From positions 41,662,259 to 41,726,258 of the forward strand of contig OZ022260.1 of the NCBI GenBank assembly GCA_963978905.1: a stretch of 64,000 nt of DNA. The letters run 5' to 3'. A model generated the notes under the pieces. That model had not been told where the DNA came from, searched no databases, and worked only from the letters and a program-made list of their open reading frames with translations. Source of the stretch: Trichostrongylus colubriformis. Taxonomy: Eukaryota; Nematoda; Chromadorea; Rhabditida; Trichostrongylidae. This document shows, piece by piece, positions 36,001 through 44,800 of the stretch. The number at the start of each line of letters is the position of its first letter. Within the stretch, counting starts at the first letter, position 1. A program made the translations under genes and the position numbers.

Positions 36001-38010
36001 GAAGAAGACCGAGCTCCTGTCGTATAGTTGGACCGTGTATCCATACCCACCGTACTCCCCAGACCTCTTCCCTTCGGATTTCCACCTTTCCTCTCACCTC
36101 CAATGCCACCTGGACGGCCAAGACTTCAAAACTCGCGACGACGTCAAGACGGCACTTGGCAACTTCTTCGAGCTCCAGCCTCCGGCCTTCTGGAGCAAGG
36201 GCATCCATGATCTGCCTAACCCATGGCAGAAGGTCATCGATAAAGATGGAGCATATTTCAAGTGAATACCGGTTGTCGTTAAAAAGTTGTACGACAATGA
36301 TTAAAATTTGTCAATTTGTCCGATTTATTATGAATCAACCTAATAAAAACACGTGATTGAAGGCAGTGACACACTGATAAGCTGCAATACTTCTAGAAGT
36401 ATGTGTCACGCGTTCTATTTCCAGTCGTTTCAATGCAACCTGGGCTTTGCGATTCAACTTCATTCTTTTACTCTTCCATACAAATTGATAGAAATCAATA
36501 CAAATCATTAGTCGATATCGATATAATCGATCCCTATACTATTCGCCTAGTATGCCTGCGTGTGTGGGTGTCCATCCGTCTGACACGAAATTCTCGCGTG
36601 TCGCAGTGAATGAAGGATCCCGATTTTTGCAAGTGGTATAAGAGATGGTCAGAAGAGTTTAACCGTGGGGACCGGATTTGATAACGGTTGATAAGGGCTG
36701 ATAAGAGGTGTCGAGAGACAAGGTTAACCAAATCCGCTGCCCTTTCCAAGTTGACGAGGGAAGACACTTACTGAAGGGTCCAATGTGGGGTGGTACAGGG
36801 ACATCAGCGATGGATGATCCGGACTGATAGCAACTCATAAAAACTGATAAGAGCCGTGAGTTGCTAAAGTCATCAAATCCGCTGCGCTTCGGGTTGACCT
36901 TGGAGTGTTGATATTCACTGGTACTTTGGGAGGTGTTAAGCGAGCCTCAGTGGTCGATAATCGAATCTTATAACAACTGGATTGATATAAACTAACCTGC
37001 CCAAAAAGACCAAGCGAAAAGGCCTCTTGAATCGGTCATATCGAATCTGTGGATAACAGCTGAGCCACTTGAGAACTAACAATGAGATTTGAGGGTACAC
37101 AGAAATCCGCTGTTTAGTGACCTTTCTGGGCCTTTTTTAAAGTAAAATCGGGGTATTTTTTTGCACACTTCGACTGCGAGATCTTTTCATTAGATAATCT
37201 CCAATCTACCAATAGGTACCTTTTTCGATAAGCTGAGGAGTAGTCGCCGATGAAAGTTCCGCCATCACGTTCCGAAGCACCTATAACTGGCATTAGTTTC
37301 CAGAAACATCCATCGCAGTCTATGCGAGAACGGGTTAAGCAAAAATTGAGTCCGATGCACTCTGAGGGAAGGGGCAGCTGCCTCTGCCCTCAGGGTGCAT
37401 CGGACTCATTTTTTTGCCTTGAACATGCAGTGTTCACCAAACACCGGACAGGGCTCAAACTCCCTGAAACGCTATAGCTGGAGACCAGTTCGGATCTTCT
37501 GCTCAGCTTATAGAACAGGTCGTTAGCAATAGGTACCTTTTATCACCACAGCTGGTTGTGTGCTATCTGTATAAGACGTAAGCGAGTAGACGAATGTGGT
37601 GCCAGACGACCAGTTCTACGGAACGTGAGCCTCAATGGTTAGGATTTTATGGCGCATTAAGGATTCAGTCGATATTGAAATCAGGGTCTCATCACCCCTT
37701 ATGTGGTATTAGTTGGTGTGCTTTTGAAAGAATGGGAGGCTTTCTCGTCGAGGGAAATTCATGGAGGTTCGCTTGATCTGGTTGAAATTCGGTCCATCCA
37801 TGGATTTCTGTGGCCACCCACGTTCATGTGTAGTGGATGACACATTTTGCACTTTTTTCGGTTCGAGTTCATTATTGCTGTCGAGAAAAACTCATTTTCA
37901 ATTCTTTTTTCCAGGCCTGCACTCTATTGTCCCGAGTGAAGCACGTGCCGACGATGTGCTGCACTCATTTCCGTTCCACATGCGCCACACATCTTCACTC
38001 AAGCCCTTAA
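18098..38010 (+). CDS. Secreted protein with two DOMON domains and a Cys-rich C-terminus
   Basis: Sixteen exons with matching phases give 655 codons: 18098-18184, 18380-18790, 21522-21648, 25776-25933, 29939-30061, 30375-30446, 30511-30591, 30920-31025, 31914-31997, 32114-32242, 33392-33459, 33783-33815, 33897-33966, 34874-35077, 35147-35265, 37915-38010. Residues 1-21 are a hydrophobic signal peptide ([14 protein letters not shown] core). DOMON 1 covers about residues 33-205 ([15 protein letters not shown], cysteines 33 and 165). DOMON 2 covers about 219-367 ([27 protein letters not shown]). An acidic Ser/Thr/Glu-rich linker follows, then a tail with several cysteines (CDEGH, MWKACTLL, TMCCTHF). 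DOMON domains bind heme or sugar in extracellular redox or adhesion proteins (established); the ligand here is unknown. Exons 8-13 are short linker exons, and the acceptors of exons 10 and 13 are weak. Confidence 0.85.
18791..21521 (+). other. Intron 2 of the DOMON gene
   Basis: This 2.7-kb intron contains one dispersed MITE copy (20115-20505) and a repeat fragment at 19135-19230 that resembles 4770-4930. No gene was recognised inside it. Confidence 0.6.
20115..20505. mobile_element. Dispersed TIR MITE, copy A
   Basis: It begins around TGTTGTATTTGCCTAATG and ends around 'TTTTTCCGTGGACGATTC'. It shares both arms and the central 'CAGTCCCACTCTCCG' type block with the copies at 32769-33192 and 41405-41815. 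The arms are imperfect inverted repeats of about 100 bp. It is non-coding. Confidence 0.75.
21649..25775 (+). other. Intron 3 of the DOMON gene, nothing else recognised
   Basis: This 4.1-kb intron has only short open frames. On the minus strand around 23800-24060 there are some coding-like phrases (such as [15 protein letters not shown]) broken by stops. They may be a decayed mobile element, but no family was recognised. Confidence 0.4.
26940..26983. repeat. TTTA microsatellite
   Basis: An imperfect run of TTTA units with one GATT interruption. Confidence 0.9.
28013..28806. mobile_element. TIR element of about 790 bp with TA target
   Basis: The core is 28015-28804 (CCCT...AGGG) with TA on both sides. 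The arms share CTGGTAGATAAGTCCGCC and then CTCACGCGGTGTCG, and extend to a GCAGTCTTCAAAG word, about 70 bp in all. The interior carries no recognisable protein, so it is a non-autonomous element of a TA-targeting (Tc1/mariner-like) type. Confidence 0.75.
28807..28968. mobile_element. 162-bp MITE directly abutting the previous element
   Basis: The arms read TAGTCCATTTTCC...CGCC, then 'GG.CGTGGCCTAC.GAC.TGGGTG', mirrored to AATGGACTG at the right. TA is on both sides (28805-28806 and 28969-28970). Its left TA is also the right TA of the 790-bp element. The loop is a short GAGAGTGAGAGT-type repeat. Confidence 0.75.
29570..30850. repeat. Pair of ~140-bp direct repeats flanking exons 5-7 of the DOMON gene
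   Basis: The copies are at about 29570-29705 and about 30730-30855. They share 'GAAGTGAGAATTTTCGCGC', 'ATTGATCTGAAT', 'GGCCACAA', 'TTATTATGCCAGAA' and 'ATATTCTTCTTTC.GTA'. Exons 5, 6 and 7 lie between them. Confidence 0.75.
30597..30745. repeat. Tandem duplication of ~70 bp at the start of DOMON-gene intron 7
   Basis: Two adjacent units share 'TTCAAAATT.ACGAAATATCTT' and 'AAAATTGACGTGAAAATAAA', beginning a few bases after the intron donor. Confidence 0.75.
31430..31819. mobile_element. TIR MITE, copy 2, with a partial tandem copy of its left end
   Basis: The main copy is 31559-31819. Its left end is TGTGGCGATTGATCGAATT and its right end is the inverse form (TTCGACCAATCGCCACACA). It is homologous to 14007-14229. 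Just before it, 31430-31510 repeats the flank and the left end (TAATTAGGCGTCTTAGGGTA, then GTGGCGATTGGTCGAATT), making a tandem duplication of about 75 bp. It sits in intron 8 of the DOMON gene. Confidence 0.75.
32560..32712. repeat. Dispersed direct repeat, copy 1 of 2
   Basis: It shares 'ACTTCGACTGCGAGATCTT', 'ATGAAAGTT.GCCATCAC' and 'AGCA..TAA..CTGGCATTA'-like blocks with about 37155-37310. The nature of the repeat is unknown. Confidence 0.65.
32769..33192. mobile_element. Dispersed TIR MITE, copy B
   Basis: Its ends GAAGGAATCGTCCACGG and the inverse (CCGTGGACGATTG) define the family most clearly. Next inward come GTTGTATTTGCCTAATG and its inverse, then a palindromic GC-richer centre. It lies in intron 10 of the DOMON gene. 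Confidence 0.8.
34266..34694. mobile_element. PIF/Harbinger-type MITE with TTA target duplication
   Basis: The element is 34269-34691. Its ends GGCCCCGTCCATACTTTGC and the inverse of TGCGCAAAGTATGAACGC pair imperfectly, and TTA flanks both sides. A 3-bp TTA duplication is the Harbinger hallmark. The inner arms repeat CCGACCACGGCGGCA inverted. It is non-coding and lies in intron 13 of the DOMON gene. Confidence 0.75.
35457..36343 (+). mobile_element. Mariner transposon, internally deleted (887 bp)
   Basis: The TIRs of about 30 bp begin TTAGGTTGATTAATAATAAA at the left and the near-identical inverse at the right, with TA on both sides. A transposase remnant lies inside. The copy sits in intron 15 of the DOMON gene. 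It resembles mariner elements known from hookworms such as bandit, but this assignment is inferred. Confidence 0.9.
35624..36265 (+). pseudogene. Mariner transposase pseudogene
   Basis: The reading begins with ATG at 35624 ([20 protein letters not shown], an HTH region). It must change frame before 35770 to continue through [14 protein letters not shown]. It then jumps straight to the catalytic core's later part: [24 protein letters not shown] (about 35970-36005) and [12 protein letters not shown] (about 36055-36090), ending DGAYFK. The HDN and SPD aspartates are the second and third catalytic acids. The stretch with the first (GDE motif) and much of the linker is missing. The copy cannot encode an active enzyme. 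Confidence 0.88.
36344..37914 (+). other. Remainder of DOMON-gene intron 15
   Basis: It contains copy 2 of a dispersed repeat (37155-37310) and a short GC-rich palindrome (37333-37425). No gene was seen. Confidence 0.45.
37333..37425. repeat. Near-perfect palindrome of about 90 bp
   Basis: GAGTCCGATGCACTCTGAGG pairs with CCTCAGGGTGCATCGGACTC across a short GGCAGCTGCC centre, and the outer GCAAAAATT and ATTTTTTTGCC also pair. It would form a strong cruciform or RNA hairpin. Confidence 0.8.
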
Positions 38011-38830
38011 GATGCCACATATGGCCCCATCAGACAATGCCTTCATTACCTGTACATACGCTCATTTCAGGCGTGTTCAGTGGAAGTACAGCTTCCATCT
38101 TGATGTCCAATAAGATCAATTTGCATCCGCGGCATGTATGAGATGATATGATTTCTTTGTAAGCTATACCCTTCTGCTCTACCAATTGCAGATCATATTT
38201 TCTTGCTTTGTTTTCGAGCATCGTTTCCCATTTGGATTTGCGGGATACTGTAGCTCTTTTGCTTGTATGTGTATGTGTCCTTTTAATGTTTTTTTTCCAC
38301 GTCTCATATTTCCACTTATTTTATGCCAAACTGTGATACTCGTACGGCTTTTCGTGGCTCATGTTCAGCCACCGTAAAGTCTTGCCCAATGATTGTCAAT
38401 GCTTCCGTTTAGTAGATACTTGAGTAAACCTTGATCGAAACATGGATCATTGAGAATGGACTGGTATGGAGTCAGACACAATCATCTCTATGGGTAGCAT
38501 GCTATTCCCTATTTACCCGGCCTGAATTATCGAATTGTCCAACCTTTTTATGATTTTTGAGTTTGATTAGTGCAAGAATATTAGAAAGATAATTCAGGAA
38601 CTGTGCTGTGGGTGCACAGGTCTTTCCGGATTCTTTGCATGGACATTGCACATCCAAATATCTCTCCCAACTTTGAGTGAAAGTACAATACGTGGCGCTT
38701 CCCAGTACTTCAGCCTACCGGACTGTTTAATGTTTAATTGAATCGATCAATTTATTGATAGATTTATTAATTAGTTTTATATACAAGCAGATCGTTTCTT
38801 CACTGTACGATGCCCTAAGCAGAAAAACAA
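38011..38830. other. Convergent intergenic region
   Basis: This is the shared 3' side of the DOMON gene (plus) and the membrane-protein gene (minus). On the minus strand two AATAAA signals (38751-38756 and 38763-38768) follow the stop of the membrane-protein gene by about 65-80 bp. Nothing else was recognised. Confidence 0.5.
38751..38768 (-). terminator. Polyadenylation signals of the membrane-protein gene
   Basis: Two AATAAA hexamers on the minus strand lie 63-80 nt after the TGA at 38831-38833. Confidence 0.5.
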
Positions 38831-41800
38831 TCACTGGTCTTTTGGTTTTTCTTCACTCTCTTTAGATCCCGCCTTTTCATCACTAGTTTCCTTATCGATT
38901 GTGGCATGCTTGGATTTTGCGTTCTCCTGAAATCAGAATATCAGTAGACTTATTGTTAGGATAAAGTGGGGGGGGGACTTTTGAGCACGTTGGGTAAGTG
39001 TAATGCAGTAGCCAAGAGAGCCGTATCACCAGCTTTCGAACTCAACTGAATTAGTTAAGACTTTCTCGCCTGTGAAAGCTCGTTGGCATGGACTTTTATA
39101 TGAGGCTAATGGAGCGATTTGTAGGGTCACTTGGTCAACGGTGCGTATGCATGTATACTAGAAAGCGACTGAGTCTGGTGCCAGTTGAGAGCCTTGAGAT
39201 TGGGTCACGGTATAGGTTGCACGCCAGTCGAATCGCCACCACAGCACTATGTCTTTTCTAACACGCGCAAACCATGCCCACTATAGCTCTTGAAAGGGCG
39301 TGGTTAGTATGGGTTCGAGCGGTGCCATGATGAACGGCACAAGTATAGTAGTGCAATTTTAATAATTACCCAAAAAGCTACTTTCCCAACAAAGTCAACT
39401 AATCTGGATAATGCGAGGTGTGCTTTTTTAGCTCCATGGGACACATATGAGGCTCGTTTAGCTTAAGATCTTATCGAATAGCTAACTCAATGATCAATCT
39501 ACAGACTGGGAATGTGATAACGGCACCGTCTGCCACTAAACCACCTTTGCTATCCACCGTATTCAAACTTACGTCAAGAAATGAAATGAATGAATTGTAT
39601 GGTTGTAGACAGCACATGTTGAACGCCACTGTAATATGCAAGGAAAATGCGCCCAGATACATCCAAAATGGGCCCAGGACATCGTAGAACTTCTTCTCGT
39701 TGACAAAATGACTTGGCAATGAATTTGTGAAGTCGTTGCGATTACCTAAATAGATTAGTAGAGTTGACGGTTGTCTACGATTCTAAATTAGGAAAAAATC
39801 AATCGTTGAAAGTGGTTCTATTCTTCCGACTGGTCCATCGATTTCGTGAGGGTTGCCTCGTCCTTACGTCTTTGATCTATTCCCTGAAGCTACCGTCTTT
39901 GTATGCCAAAATGGGATACTATAACGGAGAGTTTTTTTACAAGTTAACTAAGGGCTGGATAGTCATGAGGACTTCCCCTTCTGGAATGTTGCTTCGGCAC
40001 TTCAGGCCCACCTGCCCTTTGTATTCCATTTACCAATTAGGACAATGGATTCAAGAGCTGTGCTGCACTTTTGCAGGTGATGTACATGCAAGTTCCCTGG
40101 TCTATTGCTCCGACGTCCCATCGCAGCTGGATGCAGCAGGTGATATCGGCATGACATACAACATGCAAGTGATATCGACATGACATACAACGTGTAAATG
40201 TATGTCAATTATCACAAATTCCAGTGACGCCCAAATGGCATCTTTTCGGATAATACCACTGTCAATTACTTTTCGAAATTCTTCTATTCAGCAATAGAAA
40301 TATAAATAAGCAGCCAGGAAAAAAAATTGATCGCACCGATGGCCATGATAACCACGATACTGATAGCGATGATGTCAGTGAAGACCATCAGAGAGGTAAC
40401 AATCGTGATGTGAGCATTCACCAAGCCTCGTCGTTCCGCAGCGACCCCAACTATCTGAAAACGGGTTTCATAAGATGAAACAGAATTGAGTCGAATAACT
40501 GTAATAAGTATCACGGTAAATCGTTGATGAACGCTAATTTTTAGTGTTTCAGGTAAAAGTCCACGAGCAGGGGGAGGGGGGGGTTGATACCGTCCTGTTG
40601 TGCTTTTCACTACCTTTATGGTGAAAGTGATAAGCCTCAATTTGCCCCTGCTTCTAGAGGGACATTTCAGGGATATTTTGTTCTGACACCTTTATCTCTT
40701 TTTATTCCTTTTCGTATACTTGGCGGAAGTGAGCCGCGAGCGAAAAACTTTTTTTGGTACCCCCTTATACCTTACTCTGAGTAAACCACTATGAAAAAGC
40801 CGGGACTTGCACGGGATTCCAGCCCGTATCTCATCACTCTTCCGCACGGTAATGGCGCTACTTGGCCCCCTGCCTCCCTAGCCTCGATAAAGGAAAAGAA
40901 AAGGATAATTAACAATAAATGTCCTCTCCAAATAATAAATACCGCTAAAATTGCTCCAATGGCGTATAGAGTTCCCACACATGCAACAATCGGTCGACTG
41001 GCATCAGGGTTTACGAAGTATTGTTGCCGTTCCAACACATAGTACGTCAGTCCCATTAGTGTCAATACGAACAGCTGAAAATATTTAAATTATATATTAT
41101 AAAAAATATAATTCAGAAAATATAAACATTAAGTGCACAGGAGAGAGATGAGCTTCACGTCAATCGCCTTTTGTAGATTGCGCCATGCCGTCATCTCGAG
41201 CTTAGATTGTAAAGACGTTTGTGGGCGATCGGAGCTATTGTGGCAGCTTTGCCATGTATCTTGTGCTCATTCGCTAATGCGCCAATAGCGATGGCTATGA
41301 AGTCGGCCAAAAAACTCTCCGAAAAACAAAGAATTTTTCTGATCTTTCGATGCAATGTCGTTGTCGAGAAACCACAAGTAGGTCAAAGAAATCGTGCACA
41401 AAAAGGGGGTTCCGTTGTTACCCATATATTTACGCTTTATTTGCCTAATAAGGGCGCATGCATAAGTTGCACGCGAAATAGTGAGTATACGGCTAAGATA
41501 CGGCTCCCCGAAAACTCATCCGAGTAGGCAGGGCCTCCAAGTAAAAGTGTCGTCCCGTCGTCCGCTGCAGTTGGAAGCGGAAAGTGCGACTGCTCACGTG
41601 ACTTCCTGTTCCTACAATGCGTCTCTGACCGTAGCGGACGATGGGGTGGGCACTCGCCCGCGGGCTCCACCCACTCGACCGAGACTTTACGATACTGTAT
41701 CCAGCCGGATTCACATTTTTCGCGTAAACTTTGCATGCGGAGCATATAAGGCAAATACAACATAAATATATGGGCAATAGAAAAACTCATTTTTCCGTGG

Positions 41801-44800
41801 ACGATTCCTTTGATCAAATTACTGCCGTATTTTTTAAAATTCTTTAGCCATTGTTTTCTCGACCTCTTTTCGAGATCCCATGTGGACTTCCGGAGTTTCC
41901 CTGGTTCCTTGAAATGGTTCTAGGTCAACACCAAACCATTTCATCATACCATTTTCTCTGAGCAATATCATTCGGATCTGCAATTCTAAGCAAATGTGCT
42001 GCCCATTGGCACTTAGTGTTGATTCACCACAAATGTTTATTCATTATTTGAATCGGTCTATATTAGCGTTTTCTTCAAGGATATTTGAGGACCAGACATC
42101 CGTATTTGAAATGCACATATTTGCAAGCTGCAACCAAAGAGTCAGAGTTTCATGCGGAAAAAGCTCATTTCAAGACATTTCCATCTCACACACCCCATAT
42201 TATAGGGCCTTAGTCAGCATTAGTGGTGCTGCAAACTCACCAACGAGACACCATTTGCATCCATATAGAAGAAAAATCGTACTAAAAGCGCTATTATTGT
42301 GATTCATGAGCAGTACAATACCGTCTAGATTCCATTCCCAGGCTCCATTTCCTTAAAATGCGAGCGTCGTTTCATCACCATAACATCCGATTTCACCTGC
42401 GCCCTTTCTATGGCGTTGCCTTTTCGCCGTAGATTTCCTTGTTATTGTTTTTTAAAGGAAAAAATCACCTCTGATCGAATTTGGTTAATTCAATTAGAAC
42501 AGCTTACGATCACCCACAGATGCCATTTGCGGACAGCACGGCTTCATACCTATTTTCGATTTCCGCTTACCAAGCCCTTTTTCAATCTAATGACCATAGA
42601 ATTCAGAAGGAACCTCTCTCCCGAGTTCCCATATCTTTGAAATTCCCGCTACAAATAGAACTGAACTTGAAACTTAGCAACAGCTAGAAAAATTGAAAAG
42701 CCCTGATCCTGTGCTAACTCCCGTAAATTGTCGATCAACTATGCACACTTCCCTGTATAGGTTTCCCTTAACGGATAAATAAACTGCTTTTTATGTTTTG
42801 GTTTTTGTTAACTTCAGCATTTTGATTAAGATTTCTAAATTTTTCTTTTTCTGGATTTTTCTACAGGGTGATTCATGAATGTTGCAGCACGATTTTTACC
42901 GTGTAACTTTTAACGAAATGGATATTACTCGAAACTACTCAAAATTCAACCAAACCTTCGATATCTCGTCACTTCCTCAAAATTATTGCTGTGAAACGGA
43001 ACAAGACATAGTTCTACCGTAGCCGAATGAGCTCCTTATTTCTGTATGTATATTTTTGTAGTTATTTTATTATATTTATATATTCCAGTCGGTGCTGAGA
43101 AACTACTCCAGCTCCTTCCGCTTGGTGCGTCGGTAAGTGCAGACCTCTCCTTGTCTGATAAAATTGTCCAGCAGCATGGGATCAGCAAAAGAAAGGGTCA
43201 TTCCTTCGGGGATGTAAATCATGCAGGATGATGTGACACCAGTTCTTAACGCTTTTGGCTCCGACTTTAGTGACATCTTCTTCTCTATATGGTGCTAACA
43301 AATGTTACCCTGGAACTTCCGCTTGGACCGCGTCCACGGCATTACATCGCTTTTCCAATAGACGAGTAATAAGCGCTACTCCACCATGGACCATAAGGCA
43401 AATTGCTCACCAGTTAAAATGAGGAATCCTCGTTGTGTGTCCGAGAGGCGAGTGCACTCCAATTTTGCCCACTGAAGCTTTACAAATTCCCTCTGCATTA
43501 CTTGTGTGCTTCTTGATTGGGCCGCCCTTCTTGCACATTATGATGTTACAGGTGCTGTTGTCCATTGCCTCCCTTCCCACCGATGTGAACGGCAGCAACA
43601 AAACCAAGGCTATTTCGCCCATGCCTCCCGAAGCACGACGCTCCATTCGCTACTTCGCTTCTTCAACATCCCAAAGAGCAGAATCTGCGTGAAAGTGGCA
43701 CCGAAGACAATGTTACACAGAACCCCACCTCATGAGCTTTGGAGCTACTCAAATCCTAAGCTTGAGACATTTCCTATGGGGTGTATCCGACTTGCTCTGT
43801 GAGGGAAAAGTGCGCCTTTTTGGGTAATGAATAGGAAAGCAAGCAAAAAGCCATGTAGTTTGACAGGCTACTCAGGTAAAATGGGAGTAAAAGATACCCT
43901 GCGGCATTTAAAAAAATTCAACAATTGTACGCATATAGCTATTAAAAAAAGAAAAAAGGAAGAAAAAGGAGTTGCACACAGTTTCGTCGGATTCATTATG
44001 GATCAGTCCGTCTATTTCCACACTTTTTAAAAACATTTTCTATTTGGATTAAATAGTATATTTTTTCAAAACATATTTTCTTGTGTTAGATTTTTGATTA
44101 AGAAATAAATGCACTGGTAAATTCATATGAAAATGGTTGGTGTTTACAAGTAAACTAGTTCTTCTTCTTCTTCTTCTTCTTCTTCTTCTTCTCCCTAGCG
44201 TTAGTTCCGCGCCGTCGTGGGGTCCGCTGTTCTTGTCAATCGCCGCCATTTTCTCCTATCGAAGGCATCTTCTGCCGTGGCTTTCACTTCTGTGAGCTCC
44301 GTTTTGATAACGTCCCTCCACCTTTTCTTTGGGGCTCCTCGTGGTCGCTTGCCGGGTACTTCGAACTCTACCGCTTTCCTAATTGGGTGGTCTGCCGACC
44401 TTCTCAGCACGTGCCCATACCATCTTAGTCGCTGCTCCCTCAACTTGAGCTGTACCGGTGCCGTCTGCACGACTGCCCTGACGTCCTCGTTCCTCATCCT
44501 GTCGAGCCGCGTCCAGCCACATGCCCATGTCAGCATCCTCATTTCTGCGGAATGTAGCTGCTTCTCAAGATTCTTTGTTATGGGCCAGCACTCGCTGCCA
44601 TAGGGCATTGCGGGTCTTATCACCGATCGGTATACCTTGCCCTTTAGGGTCCTGGAGCACCGCCGATCGCAGAGGATTCCTTTGGACTCTCTCCATTTCA
44701 GCCATGCCGTATTTATGCGGGCTTTCATGGCCTGATCTACCGTACCATCCTCGGCTACATCACTTCCCAGGTATCGGAAGTCCTGAACCCTTTCGATGCT

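Noticed and set aside
40800..40870. Possible tRNA-like sequence on the minus strand
   Set aside because: Only the stretch GTGCAAGTCCCGG vaguely resembles a B box; no A box or cloverleaf could be built.
41225..41330. Extra exon of the membrane-protein gene
   Set aside because: It is hydrophobic and similar in flavour, but no donor/acceptor pair fits the phases of the neighbouring exons, which already join perfectly without it.
43089..43133. Isolated exon-like stretch with CAG and GTAAGT borders on the plus strand
   Set aside because: It is very short, has no neighbours in phase and no recognisable product.
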